From Sediminispirochaeta sp964394395 (GTDB taxonomy: Bacteria > Spirochaetota > Spirochaetia > DSM-16054 > Sediminispirochaetaceae): DNA of 31,067 bases. Positions 15,580 through 23,496 of this stretch are shown one piece after another (the stretch's first letter is position 1; the number at the start of each line of letters is the position of its first letter). The stretch covers positions 1-31,067 of the forward strand of contig CAYMWV010000020.1 of NCBI GenBank assembly GCA_964394395.1. The letters run 5' to 3'. A model generated the notes under the pieces. It was not told the origin of the DNA, did no database searches, and was given only the letters and a program-made list of their open reading frames with translations. The translations under genes were made by a program, and so were the position numbers.

Positions 15580-16494
15580 ATGAGCGATGAGCAACTAAAT
15601 GAACAGTTACATGAAGAGATAGAGGTACAGGAGCCACATCTGGAAAATGGGGATAATCGGGAGAAGCGCTTTGTAATGGTTAAATTCCCCTACTCCAGTG
15701 AGACCATGCGCTGTAGTATCGCTCCTGACATGGAGATTGAACCGGGAGATATGGTTATTGTCCCCAGTCGGTACGGGAAGGACCTTGCCAGGGTTCTTGG
15801 GCCTCTCCATTGTAAAGAGTGTGCTGATGATTCAGTTCCTGCGGTGGACCGGAAAGCTAACAATGGTGAGCTTGCTAACTATGAAAAGAATCAGCGGAAA
15901 GAGGCGGAAGCATTTGACATATGTAAGGAGAAGATTGCCGAACATAAGCTGGAGATGAAGCTGGTTTCTGCCCATTATCTACTTGATGAAGCAAAAGTGC
16001 TCTTCTTTTTTACCGCCGAGTCCCGGGTTGATTTTCGTGCTCTGGTAAAAGACCTTGTTTCGGTATTCAAGATGCGAATTGAGTTGCGTCAGATTGGTGT
16101 ACGGGACGAGTCCCGGGTTTTAGGCGGGGTCGCTGTTTGCGGACGTCCCTATTGCTGTCACGGAGTGACGGATCATCTGAAACCCGTTTCCATCAAGATG
16201 GCAAAAGAGCAGAATTTATCCCTCAATTCAATGAAAATCTCCGGTCCCTGCGGGAGACTTCTCTGCTGCCTCTCCTACGAATTCGATCTTTACCGGGAAG
16301 AGAAGGGTAAGGTTCCCCATGAAGGTGCGAGAATCAGGTTGAAAAACAGCCAGTTCAAGGTGGTGGAGGTGAATATCCTTACACGGAAGATCAGAATGGT
16401 AGGACCGGAAGGAATGAACATCGAAGTTCCCTTTTCTGCTTTCTCCCGGGGAGAAAACAATAACTGGATTGTTGACTATGACCCTGAAATTTGA
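15580..16494 (+). CDS. ricT: PSP1-domain protein, RicT/YaaT-like
   Basis: A 304-residue protein with the PSP1 C-terminal domain. The cysteine signature of RicT is intact: Cys187, Cys192, Cys193 (VCGRPYCCHG) and Cys224, Cys229, Cys230 (CGRLLCCLSYE). In Bacillus RicT works with RicA and RicF in an iron-sulfur-bearing complex that steers RNase Y and phosphorelay signalling. Only RicT is visible in this window. An additional HCKEC pair (Cys78, Cys81) lies in the N-terminal half and may hold another metal. The ATG at 15580 has GGGAAGGGAG upstream. It lies after yaaR and before rpsT. Confidence 0.9.
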   Translation: MSDEQLNEQLHEEIEVQEPHLENGDNREKRFVMVKFPYSSETMRCSIAPDMEIEPGDMVIVPSRYGKDLARVLGPLHCKECADDSVPAVDRKANNGELANYEKNQRKEAEAFDICKEKIAEHKLEMKLVSAHYLLDEAKVLFFFTAESRVDFRALVKDLVSVFKMRIELRQIGVRDESRVLGGVAVCGRPYCCHGVTDHLKPVSIKMAKEQNLSLNSMKISGPCGRLLCCLSYEFDLYREEKGKVPHEGARIRLKNSQFKVVEVNILTRKIRMVGPEGMNIEVPFSAFSRGENNNWIVDYDPEI

Positions 16495-16546
16495 TAAGGT
16501 GCCACACTGCATAGAGATATGATTTTTAATTACGGAGGAATATACA

Positions 16547-16816
16547 TTGCCTGCAAACAAATCTGCCGCTAAGCGGCATAGACAGAGTGAAAAACGCCGG
16601 ATGCGCAACCGAAATCTGAAAAGTACGGTGCACACTGCCCGGCGCAAAGTGGACAGCGAACTGAAAAGTGGTAACAAAGAGGGTGCTGAAGCTGCATTCA
16701 AGGAGTATATCCGACTTGTTGACAAAGCCTCAAGAAAGAGTGCCCTTCATAAGAACACAGCGGCCAGAAAAAAATCGAGGCTCAGCAAAGCTATTAACGC
16801 TCTCCAGGTTAAATAG
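16547..16816 (+). CDS. rpsT: Ribosomal protein bS20
   Basis: An 89-residue, strongly basic helical protein. PANKSAAKRHRQSEKRRMRN and the C-terminal HKNTAARKKSRLSKAINAL are diagnostic of S20 of the small subunit. The start is TTG at 16547 with GGAGGA 6 bases upstream; no ATG fits. A UUG start is also found in Escherichia coli rpsT, where it belongs to translational self-control by S20. Whether the same holds here is inference. HU-like gene follows 19 bases later. Confidence 0.97.
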   Translation: MPANKSAAKRHRQSEKRRMRNRNLKSTVHTARRKVDSELKSGNKEGAEAAFKEYIRLVDKASRKSALHKNTAARKKSRLSKAINALQVK

Positions 16817-16835
16817 GTAACTGCTTCAGATTCGT

Positions 16836-17177
16836 ATGGAGTCCGGGGATAAGCTCACTAAAGCAGAAATAATCGAAGGTATTCATGAACGGTTAAAGGT
16901 GAACCGTAATGATATTCACGATGTGCTTGACTCCTTTTTCGAGGAGCTGAAAGGTGCACTGCATGATGATAAGATAATAGAACTTCGCGGTTTTGGTACC
17001 TTTGAGATCCGCACTCGTAAGGGGAGGGATCGGGCGAGAAATCCCAAAACCGGTGAGATTGTCCCGGTTCATACCCATGGGGTTGCTGTGTTTCGCCCCG
17101 GGAAAGAGCTGAAACAGCTTGCCTGGCCCCTCAGAGGGGAGTCTTCCTCTGATCGTCCCGATGGAGGGGATGAGTGA
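16836..17177 (+). CDS. HU/IHF-family DNA-binding protein
   Basis: A 113-residue protein with the HU/IHF fold: KLTKAEIIEGIHERL helix, IIELRGFGTFEIRTRKGR strand region and the DNA-clasping arm motif RARNPKTGEIVPV, then VAVFRPGKELKQL. The 17-residue polar C-terminal extension (RGESSSDRPDGGDE) is beyond the ~90-residue norm. It bends and packages DNA. No good ribosome site precedes the ATG, so translation may depend on read-through from rpsT. Its stop overlaps the lnt start as GTGA. Confidence 0.94.
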   Translation: MESGDKLTKAEIIEGIHERLKVNRNDIHDVLDSFFEELKGALHDDKIIELRGFGTFEIRTRKGRDRARNPKTGEIVPVHTHGVAVFRPGKELKQLAWPLRGESSSDRPDGGDE

Positions 17178-18829
17178 TTCGAAACCTTTCCCGGGACCAT
17201 TTTTTTCCCCGGATTAGGTCGCTTGGTGTCGATCTGGGGCTCCTTCTGCTCTCCTCCCTTCTTTTTTCCCTGGCTTTTCCTAATCTACTATCTGAGACTG
17301 GTTTCTGGCCCCTTGCTTTTATAGCCCTGGTTCCTGCAGTGCCGGTAATGGATCGGGCTTCCTGGCGGGCGGCTCCGTTTTATGGACTTTTTTACGGTTT
17401 TACCTCCTATGCCATATTCAATTATTGGCTTACTACCTTCCACCCCCTGGCAATTCTCATAGTACCGGTGATATACGCCTTCTACTATCTTCTCCTGTTC
17501 CCACTTTTAAAGGCAGTCGGCCATTTTTTTCCCACCCATCCCTATATCGCCCGCACCGTTGTGTGGACCGGATATGAATTTTTGCGGACCCTTGGTTTTC
17601 TTGGCTACGCCTATGGTATTCTGGGCTACACCCTCTATCCGGCCCCTGTTCTTATCCAAATTTCCGAACTCTTTGGTGTCTGGGGGGTAACCTTTCTCTT
17701 GGCGGGGTTCAATTTTTTTCTGGGAAGTTTCTGTTCCCATATCCTCTCTCTTTCTGATAGGTCAAAGAAAGGGTTAATCTCCTGGCTCAAAGAGAAGCGT
17801 TTGGTGGCTTTAACGCTGCTGCTCCTTTTAGCGGCAACGGTGCTTTTTGGGATCCTGGTTCAGCGAAGAGATTATTCAGACCAACGGCAGTGGAAGGTCG
17901 CCTTGATTCAGCACAATGCGGACACCTGGAAGGGGGGGCTTCCCACCTATAGACGCAATTTTGAGATAATGGCTTCATTAAGTGACGCTGCATTGGAAAA
18001 GCACAATCCTGATGCGGTTATCTGGTCAGAAACTGCCTTTGTTCCAGGAGTGGATTGGCATACCCGATTCAGGACTGACCAGGAACGGTATGCTCTTGTG
18101 ACGGATCTGAGAGATTATCTGGCGGAGAAGAAGGTTCCCTTCGTTCTCGGTAATGATGATGGTCAGTTGGCCGATCCGGGTAAACCCCCGATTCTGCCGG
18201 ATGGAAGCTATAACCGGGTGGATTACAATGCAGTTCTTCATTACGAATCGGGGGAGCTCAAGAACACCTACAGGAAAACCCATCTTGTTCCCTTTACCGA
18301 GAACTTTCCCTATGAGAATCTGTTTCCCCGGTTTTATCAACTGCTGGTGGATAATGACTATCATTTCTGGGAACCGGGAAGGGAGTACACGGTCTTTGAG
18401 ACTGGAGATGGAGTGAAGTTCTCCACCCCTATCTGTTTTGAAGATATCTTTGGCTATCTATCCCGAAGGTTCGTCCAGGAAGGGGCACAACTTATCGTCA
18501 ACCTGACCAACGACTCCTGGGCAAGGTCGGTGCCTTCCCAGATGCAGCATATGGCCATGGCGGTGTTCCGGGCGGTAGAACTTCGAAGGAGTGTGGTAAG
18601 AAGCAGCAACAGCGGGATGACCTGTGTTATCAATCCCGATGGAGTTATCACCGGAATGCTGAAACCCTTTGTGGAAGACTATTATTATGGGGAGGTTCCC
18701 ATCTATACCGGCAGAGATACCCTCTATTACCGCTGGGGAGATTGGTTTGCCTGGCTTATGCTCTTTGTCGGACTCTTTCTCCTTGGGATAGGAGCAATCC
18801 GTGCCATGGTAAGCCGGAAGAAAGATTGA
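17174..18829 (+). CDS. lnt: Apolipoprotein N-acyltransferase (first copy)
   Basis: A 551-residue protein. Several membrane helices (about 18-225) precede a periplasmic nitrilase domain. The catalytic triad is visible: Glu286 (IWSETAF), Lys368 (YRKTHLVPF) and Cys421 (TPICFEDIF). Glu376 in FTENFP and the NLTNDSW motif are also present. Lnt adds the third acyl chain to the N-terminal cysteine of lipoproteins in the outer leaflet of the inner membrane. The start is GTG at 17174, overlapping the HU-like gene stop by four bases. A second lnt with a full triad lies 4.7 kb downstream on the other strand. Confidence 0.95.
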   Translation: MIRNLSRDHFFPRIRSLGVDLGLLLLSSLLFSLAFPNLLSETGFWPLAFIALVPAVPVMDRASWRAAPFYGLFYGFTSYAIFNYWLTTFHPLAILIVPVIYAFYYLLLFPLLKAVGHFFPTHPYIARTVVWTGYEFLRTLGFLGYAYGILGYTLYPAPVLIQISELFGVWGVTFLLAGFNFFLGSFCSHILSLSDRSKKGLISWLKEKRLVALTLLLLLAATVLFGILVQRRDYSDQRQWKVALIQHNADTWKGGLPTYRRNFEIMASLSDAALEKHNPDAVIWSETAFVPGVDWHTRFRTDQERYALVTDLRDYLAEKKVPFVLGNDDGQLADPGKPPILPDGSYNRVDYNAVLHYESGELKNTYRKTHLVPFTENFPYENLFPRFYQLLVDNDYHFWEPGREYTVFETGDGVKFSTPICFEDIFGYLSRRFVQEGAQLIVNLTNDSWARSVPSQMQHMAMAVFRAVELRRSVVRSSNSGMTCVINPDGVITGMLKPFVEDYYYGEVPIYTGRDTLYYRWGDWFAWLMLFVGLFLLGIGAIRAMVSRKKD

Positions 18830-18872
18830 CAAGAACCATTTCATATAGGATGATAATAAGAGGTAAGGATTA

Positions 18873-19610
18873 ATGGACGAGAAAACCAGAGTACTGATTG
18901 TCGACGATGAACCAATCAACCTCGATTTTTTTGATGTAATGCTCAGTAAGCTCGGTTTTGAAGTGGCCCGGGCAGATGATGGAGAGGAAGCTCTTGAACA
19001 GGTAAAAAGCTTTTCTCCCGATCTGATCATTTTAGATAACGTAATGCCGAAAATGTCCGGTTGGCAGGTTACGCGGATTATCAAACAGGATCCGCTCTAT
19101 GAGAAATACCACGACATCCCTATTATCATGTTTTCTGCAATGGATGATGTGAAAGACAAGATTGAAGGCTTTGAGCTTGGGGTAGAGGATTACATCACCA
19201 AACCCTTCAATTTCTCCGAGGTTCTGGCAAGAATCAGAGCTGTTCTACGGGGGAAGGAGCTTTATCGCCGGGTTCTCTACCGGGAGCAGGAGATGATGAC
19301 CGCCGCTGAGCTGCAGAGGCAGTTTTCCGATTTTGCAGATCAGATCAAGAGTCCTTTGCAGGATATCCTGGGGGGTGCCGAAAAGGTGGATTGCGGCTCT
19401 GAATCCTCAGCCAGAGAGTTCACGGAAACGGTACGCAGAGATCTGGGAATGATTGTGGACGCCCTCTCTGATCTGGAAACAGAGCTTGCAGAAAGGCGTA
19501 GTGGGGAGATTGAGAGGGAGACCTCCTTGCGAGAAATCGATAGCAGGTTTGATTCCCATTTTCGCATGTTGAAGGAAAACGCCGACTCCATGGGAGAAGT
19601 GAGGGAGTAA
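18873..19610 (+). CDS. Response regulator with degenerate histidine-kinase-like tail
   Basis: A 245-residue protein. The receiver domain (1-125) is complete: acidic pair Asp11/Asp12, phospho-acceptor Asp55 (IILDNVMPKMSG), Ser88 and Lys110 (YITKPF). There is no DNA-binding output domain. The remaining ~115 residues are helical: FSDFADQIKSPLQDIL resembles the H-box of a histidine kinase dimerisation domain (SHELRTPL-type), with Asp156 where the phospho-histidine should be, followed by a second long helix (EFTETVRRDLGMIVDALSDL). No ATPase domain follows. It probably signals by protein contact. AGAGGTAAGGA precedes the ATG. It sits two bases before the small TPR gene and close to bactofilin 2. 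Confidence 0.9.
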   Translation: MDEKTRVLIVDDEPINLDFFDVMLSKLGFEVARADDGEEALEQVKSFSPDLIILDNVMPKMSGWQVTRIIKQDPLYEKYHDIPIIMFSAMDDVKDKIEGFELGVEDYITKPFNFSEVLARIRAVLRGKELYRRVLYREQEMMTAAELQRQFSDFADQIKSPLQDILGGAEKVDCGSESSAREFTETVRRDLGMIVDALSDLETELAERRSGEIERETSLREIDSRFDSHFRMLKENADSMGEVRE

Positions 19611-19611
19611 A

Positions 19612-19833
19612 ATGATCAGTGAAGAGAAACGGCAGGTGCTGGAACTGTTTACCGAAGGCAGAAAACAGTATAAATTGATGAATTTCTCCTCTGCCAAGGA
19701 TTTTTTTGGTAAGGCTCTCCAGATCGACAATGAAGATGGCCCCTCAAAGGTCTATTACGCCCGGTGCAAGCACTATATTGATAATCCGCCCCCGGAGGAT
19801 TGGGACGGCGTTTTTGTAATGCAAACCAAATAG
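19612..19833 (+). CDS. Stand-alone TPR tail protein (adenylate-cyclase-type C-terminus)
   Basis: A 73-residue protein that begins one base after the response-regulator stop. It holds a single TPR-like helix pair (FTEGRKQYKLMNFSSAKDFF, then GKALQIDNEDGPSKVYYARC) followed by PPPEDWDGVFVMQTK. From memory, this combination is the tail found after class III adenylate cyclase domains in spirochaetes and other bacteria, but here no cyclase is attached. The track record of small genes and the tight spacing make it a real gene. It may act as an adaptor between the upstream response regulator and a partner. Confidence 0.8.
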   Translation: MISEEKRQVLELFTEGRKQYKLMNFSSAKDFFGKALQIDNEDGPSKVYYARCKHYIDNPPPEDWDGVFVMQTK

Positions 19834-19857
19834 CATATCCCTTAAGGACGACATATC

Positions 19858-20271
19858 ATGAGAAGGCAACAGAATAAGAAAAAGGGGCGAGGGACTGCAA
19901 CCACCCTGGGACCTCAGACAGTCCTGAAAGGAACCCTGAAATTCAGTGAATCTCTCACCATCAAAGGGCTCTTTGAAGGGGAGATAGAAGCCACTGGCCA
20001 CTTGTTAGTGGAGAAGGGTGCTACTGTGGGCGCAGATATCAAGGTTGCCTCCGCAGTGATTTCTGGTACAGTCCGGGGAAATGTCCTAGCCGAAGAGAAG
20101 CTGGAGATGGAGATGCAGGGCCAGGTTTTTGGTAATGTGAGAACCCGGCGGCTTCGGATAGCTGATGGAGTACTCTTTGAAGGCTCCTGTGAGATGATAA
20201 AGGACCCCGCCGGGGTGGATGTTTTTTCTACCCGGGGAGAGAAGCTGAAAAAGACGGTTACCAGCGTTTGA
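19858..20271 (+). CDS. Bactofilin 2
   Basis: A 137-residue bactofilin. A short basic N-terminal tail (MRRQQNKKKGRG) precedes the beta-helix core (about 18-115): LKGTLKFSESLTIKGLFEGE, HLLVEKGATVGADIKVAS, ISGTVRGNVLAEEKLEM. It differs from bactofilin 1 in both tails and loops, so it is a paralogue and not a recent copy. AAGGACG lies before the ATG. It follows the response regulator and TPR tail genes. Its TGA overlaps the cinA ATG by one base (TGATG), so cinA translation is coupled to it. Confidence 0.94.
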   Translation: MRRQQNKKKGRGTATTLGPQTVLKGTLKFSESLTIKGLFEGEIEATGHLLVEKGATVGADIKVASAVISGTVRGNVLAEEKLEMEMQGQVFGNVRTRRLRIADGVLFEGSCEMIKDPAGVDVFSTRGEKLKKTVTSV

Positions 20272-21536
20272 TGAAGCGTGTTACTGCGGTCATCCTCTCT
20301 ATTGGAACTGAACTGACGGAGGGTACAATACGGGATGGTCATGGGCAGTATCTCTCATCGGAGTTCACCCTCCGGGGTATTACGGTTCTCCGGATGGAAC
20401 AGCTGCCCGATGCGCCAGGGGTAATTAAACAGTTTCGGCTGGCCGCTGAGGAGGCGGACCTTCTGGTTGTGACCGGGGGACTGGGCCCTACAGCAGATGA
20501 CATTACCCGGGATCTTTTTGCCCGGCTTATTGGAAAAGAGCTGGAGTTGCGGGAAGAGGTGTGGGATACCGTTGTCCATCGCTTTCCCCGGCTCTGCGGT
20601 ACCGCAAACAGGAGACAGGCCCTGATTCCTCAGGGCTGTGAGATTCTGGACAATCCCTACGGCACAGCCCCGGGATTTGCCGGAACCTATAAAGCTTGCC
20701 ACTTCTTTGCGCTTCCCGGCCCCCCCCGGGAGCTCTACGGAATGGCAAAGGATCATCTATTGCCTCGGCTTGGGGCACTCTTTTCGATTCCCCCCCGGGA
20801 AGTGAGTGAAGCATCGGTGTTTCTCCTTGGTGAGTCCAGGCTTGAAGAGGCGTGTAAGGAAGTTTACCTTTCCAACCCCCTCTTGAAAGAGCTGGAATGG
20901 GGTACCCGGGTGCAGGAACGAAAGATCAGTCTATACATTCGGGGGGGAGGTGAGAAAGAGAGGAGTAGATTTCTCTCTTCCCTGGGTGAGCGAATGGGAA
21001 AAGAACTGATACGGATGGGGAATTGCAGCGCTGAGGAGCTTCTTTTGAAGCGACTTGAAAGCAGTGATTTACAGTTTGCCTGTGCCGAGTCGTGTACCGG
21101 AGGGATGGTCGGCAGCCTGATTACATCTGTGGCAGGGAGCAGCCGATGCTTCACCGGTGGTGTGGTTGCCTATTCCAATGGTTTGAAGCGGCAGCTTTTG
21201 GGGGTCCGGTCCGAAACCCTGGAGAGGGAAGGAGCGGTATCTGAAAGCTGCGCCCTGGAGATGGCCGAGGGGCTTCTTGGCCTAGAGGGCGCCGATATTG
21301 GCTGTTCAGTAACCGGTATTGCCGGACCTTCCGGAGGAAGTGAAGAAAAACCGGTAGGCACCGTCTGTTTTGGACTGGCTGGAAAGGGCCGAGAGTCAAT
21401 GAGCCTTACCCTGCAGTTTGGCTTTAATCGTGAATCAATCAGGAGGAGAGCAGCGGTAAGTGCAATGCTCCTGACGGAAATTTTTATAGATGGGAATGAT
21501 GGACTTGACAGATATAAGTTCTGGCAATATAGTTAG
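20271..21536 (+). CDS. cinA: CinA, nicotinamide-nucleotide amidohydrolase family
   Basis: A 421-residue two-domain protein. The N-terminal MoaB-like domain has ILSIGTELTEGTIRD, LLVVTGGLGPTADDITRDL and the FALPGPPRELYGM motif. The C-terminal PncC domain has FACAESCTGGMVGSLITSVA, FTGGVVAYSNGLKRQLLGV, SVTGIAGPSGG and KPVGTVCFGL. PncC-type enzymes deamidate NMN in pyridine-nucleotide recycling. The full two-domain form is normal. I chose ATG at 20271, which overlaps the bactofilin 2 stop. A TTG one codon upstream is possible. It ends the ~8 kb plus-strand run. Confidence 0.93.
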   Translation: MKRVTAVILSIGTELTEGTIRDGHGQYLSSEFTLRGITVLRMEQLPDAPGVIKQFRLAAEEADLLVVTGGLGPTADDITRDLFARLIGKELELREEVWDTVVHRFPRLCGTANRRQALIPQGCEILDNPYGTAPGFAGTYKACHFFALPGPPRELYGMAKDHLLPRLGALFSIPPREVSEASVFLLGESRLEEACKEVYLSNPLLKELEWGTRVQERKISLYIRGGGEKERSRFLSSLGERMGKELIRMGNCSAEELLLKRLESSDLQFACAESCTGGMVGSLITSVAGSSRCFTGGVVAYSNGLKRQLLGVRSETLEREGAVSESCALEMAEGLLGLEGADIGCSVTGIAGPSGGSEEKPVGTVCFGLAGKGRESMSLTLQFGFNRESIRRRAAVSAMLLTEIFIDGNDGLDRYKFWQYS

Positions 21537-21622
21537 ACAAACCGGATACATCCCGCAATATTTCAGATCAGCTTATTATATTCCTTTATTCCCGGAAAAA
21601 TGAAGCGGAGAACGTAGTCAAG

Positions 21623-23176
21623 ATGAGTGAAGAAGAATCAGTAGTAGAAGAGAAGAGTCAAGAAGAAGAATCCAATCAAACATCGACAGTTGTTGCCAAA
21701 AGAAAGCCGAGGCGAAAAAAGGTTCGGGTGGAGCTCATAAAAGAGTCGGCGGATCTTGATGAGGAGGAAAATGGTTCCTCCGAATCTTCGGAATCCGAAA
21801 CTCACAAAGAAGATAGGAGTGAAGAAGATATCCCCAGGAGCCGGGGAGGACGTCGAAGGGGCAAAAAGAGCTCCGGAGGCGGAGGCAACCAAGAAAACAA
21901 ACCCAGACTGTGCATTAATGATCTTGCCATAAAGACTGTACCAGATTTACGGGATTTTGCAGCAACCCTTGGTATCAGCAAAGATACCCTTATCACTATG
22001 AAGAAGCAGGAGATCATCTTTGCAGTTCTTAAGAGCCACACCCAGAGTGGTGGGGCCATTTCTGCATTTGGTTCTCTTGAGATCCTGCCCGATGGTTACG
22101 GCTTCCTGCGATCCCCTCAGAACAGCTATCTACCCGGTCCGGATGATATCTACATCTCTCCCAGCCAGATCCGGCTTTTTAACCTGAAGACCGGAGATAC
22201 CGTCTCTGGACAGATCAGACCCCCCAAGGAGGGAGAACGCTTTTTTGCCATGCTCCGGGTTGAAGAGGTCAATTATGAAGATCCGTCGGTGGCCCAGACC
22301 AGAGTCTCTTTTGATAGTTTAACTCCCCTCTATCCGGATACCAGAATCAACATGGAAAACGGTGTAGCCGACTTTTCCACCCGGATGATTAACCTCTTCT
22401 CTCCAATTGGAAAGGGGCAGCGGGGGCTCATCGTATCCCCCCCGAGAACCGGAAAAACCATGCTTCTGCAGAAGGTTGCCAACGCCATTACAACTAACCA
22501 TCCGGAGGTCTATCTTCTTGTCCTTCTGATTGATGAGCGGCCGGAAGAGGTCACCGATATGAGAAGGAATGTCAATGGTGAGGTTGTTGCCTCCACCTTC
22601 GACGAGCAGGCAACCCGGCATGTTCAGGTAGCCGAAATGGTAATCGAGAAGGCAAAGCGGCTGGTGGAGCATAAAAAGGATGTGGTGATCCTGCTGGATT
22701 CTATAACCAGGTTGGCCAGGGCATATAACCAGACCGTTCCTACCAGCGGTAAAATCCTCTCTGGAGGTGTGGATTCCAACGCTCTCCACAAGCCAAAGCG
22801 CTTTTTTGGTGCCGCCCGGAATATCGAACACGGCGGCAGCCTAACCATTGTCGCTACTGCCCTGGTCGATACAGGGAGCCGGATGGATGAGGTGATCTTT
22901 GAGGAGTTCAAGGGAACCGGTAACATGGAGATTAACCTGGACCGGAGAATGAGCGATCGCAGGCTCTTTCCTGCCATCAATATCAAGAAATCCGGAACCC
23001 GGAAAGAGGAGCTTCTCCTTACCGAAGAAGAGCTGAACAAGATGTGGATTCTTCGGAAAGTTATCAATCCCATGGATGATATTGAGATAACAGAGATGCT
23101 CATTGACAGAATGAGGAAAACAAAGAATAATGAGGCCTTCTTGAGGTCTATGAATACCACATCGGGTGAGGTATAA
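21623..23176 (+). CDS. rho: Rho transcription termination factor with long N-terminal extension
   Basis: A 517-residue protein, about 100 longer than Escherichia coli Rho. The extra length is residues 1-95: acidic Ser/Glu-rich stretches, basic KRKPRRKK and SRGGRRRGKK patches, then poly-Gly. Next come the Rho N domain (INDLAIKTVPDLRDFAATLG), the cold-shock RNA-binding domain (LEILPDGYGFLRSP), the P-loop SPPRTGKT (273-280), LLIDERPEEVTDM, the DDSxT-like LLDSITRLARAYN and the secondary RNA site region. It is the hexameric RNA helicase that ends transcription. It ends with tandem stops TAA TAG. Like similar extensions in other bacteria, the tail may bind RNA or phase-separate (inference). Confidence 0.97.
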   Translation: MSEEESVVEEKSQEEESNQTSTVVAKRKPRRKKVRVELIKESADLDEEENGSSESSESETHKEDRSEEDIPRSRGGRRRGKKSSGGGGNQENKPRLCINDLAIKTVPDLRDFAATLGISKDTLITMKKQEIIFAVLKSHTQSGGAISAFGSLEILPDGYGFLRSPQNSYLPGPDDIYISPSQIRLFNLKTGDTVSGQIRPPKEGERFFAMLRVEEVNYEDPSVAQTRVSFDSLTPLYPDTRINMENGVADFSTRMINLFSPIGKGQRGLIVSPPRTGKTMLLQKVANAITTNHPEVYLLVLLIDERPEEVTDMRRNVNGEVVASTFDEQATRHVQVAEMVIEKAKRLVEHKKDVVILLDSITRLARAYNQTVPTSGKILSGGVDSNALHKPKRFFGAARNIEHGGSLTIVATALVDTGSRMDEVIFEEFKGTGNMEINLDRRMSDRRLFPAINIKKSGTRKEELLLTEEELNKMWILRKVINPMDDIEITEMLIDRMRKTKNNEAFLRSMNTTSGEV

Positions 23177-23177
23177 T
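23172..23177 (+). promoter_or_regulatory. Candidate -10 element for rpmE at the end of rho
   Basis: A perfect TATAAT (23172-23177) overlaps the rho stop codon. The -35 region is poor (TTGAGG at 23141 is 25 bases away). If used, transcription would start near 23184 and give an ~80-base leader containing the hairpin at 23207-23233. Confidence 0.35.
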
Positions 23178-23206
23178 AGTAGGGCTATTACAATGATATG
23201 CATTTT

Positions 23207-23233
23207 CCTGCCGGCAGAAGGTTCTGCAGCAGG
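23207..23233 (+). promoter_or_regulatory. Leader hairpin before rpmE, possible L31 autoregulation site
   Basis: CCTGC pairs with GCAGG (outer stem) and GCAGA with TCTGC (inner stem), separated by a CG/A internal loop and closed by AGGT. It is not followed by a T-run, so it is not an intrinsic terminator. It lies 33 bases before the rpmE ATG. Ribosomal-protein leaders for L31 are known in other phyla; a match here is inference. Confidence 0.5.
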
Positions 23234-23266
23234 GAATATTGATATTTGATCCATGGAGGAGTTGTT

Positions 23267-23479
23267 ATGAAGAGCGGGATTCATCCCAAATACGAAATGA
23301 CCAAGATCACCTGTGCCTGCGGCAATGTGATTGAGACCAGGTCCACTGCAAAGGATGTGGAAGTGGAAATTTGTTCCGCCTGCCACCCCTTCTTTACCGG
23401 AAAGCAGAAGCTGGTTGATACCGCCGGTCGGGTAGAGCGGTTTAACAGAAAGTACGGGATCAAGAACCAAAACTCTTAG
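23267..23479 (+). CDS. rpmE: Ribosomal protein bL31 (zinc-binding form)
   Basis: A 70-residue protein. KSGIHPKYEMTKITCACGN, ICSACHPFFTGKQKLVD and RVERFNRKYG identify L31 of the large subunit. Four cysteines (16, 18, 37, 40) make this the zinc-containing C+ form. I chose the ATG at 23267, with GGAGGAG ending 5 bases upstream. Longer in-frame starts would run through that ribosome site. It follows rho, an order found in many bacteria, and is closed by a strong terminator. Confidence 0.96.
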   Translation: MKSGIHPKYEMTKITCACGNVIETRSTAKDVEVEICSACHPFFTGKQKLVDTAGRVERFNRKYGIKNQNS

Positions 23480-23496
23480 TGGTTCTTTCCCCTCAG

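Noticed and set aside
18826..18857. TTGACA and GATAAT before the response-regulator gene
   Set aside because: The spacing is 20 bases, too long for a confident promoter, although a weak start there cannot be excluded.
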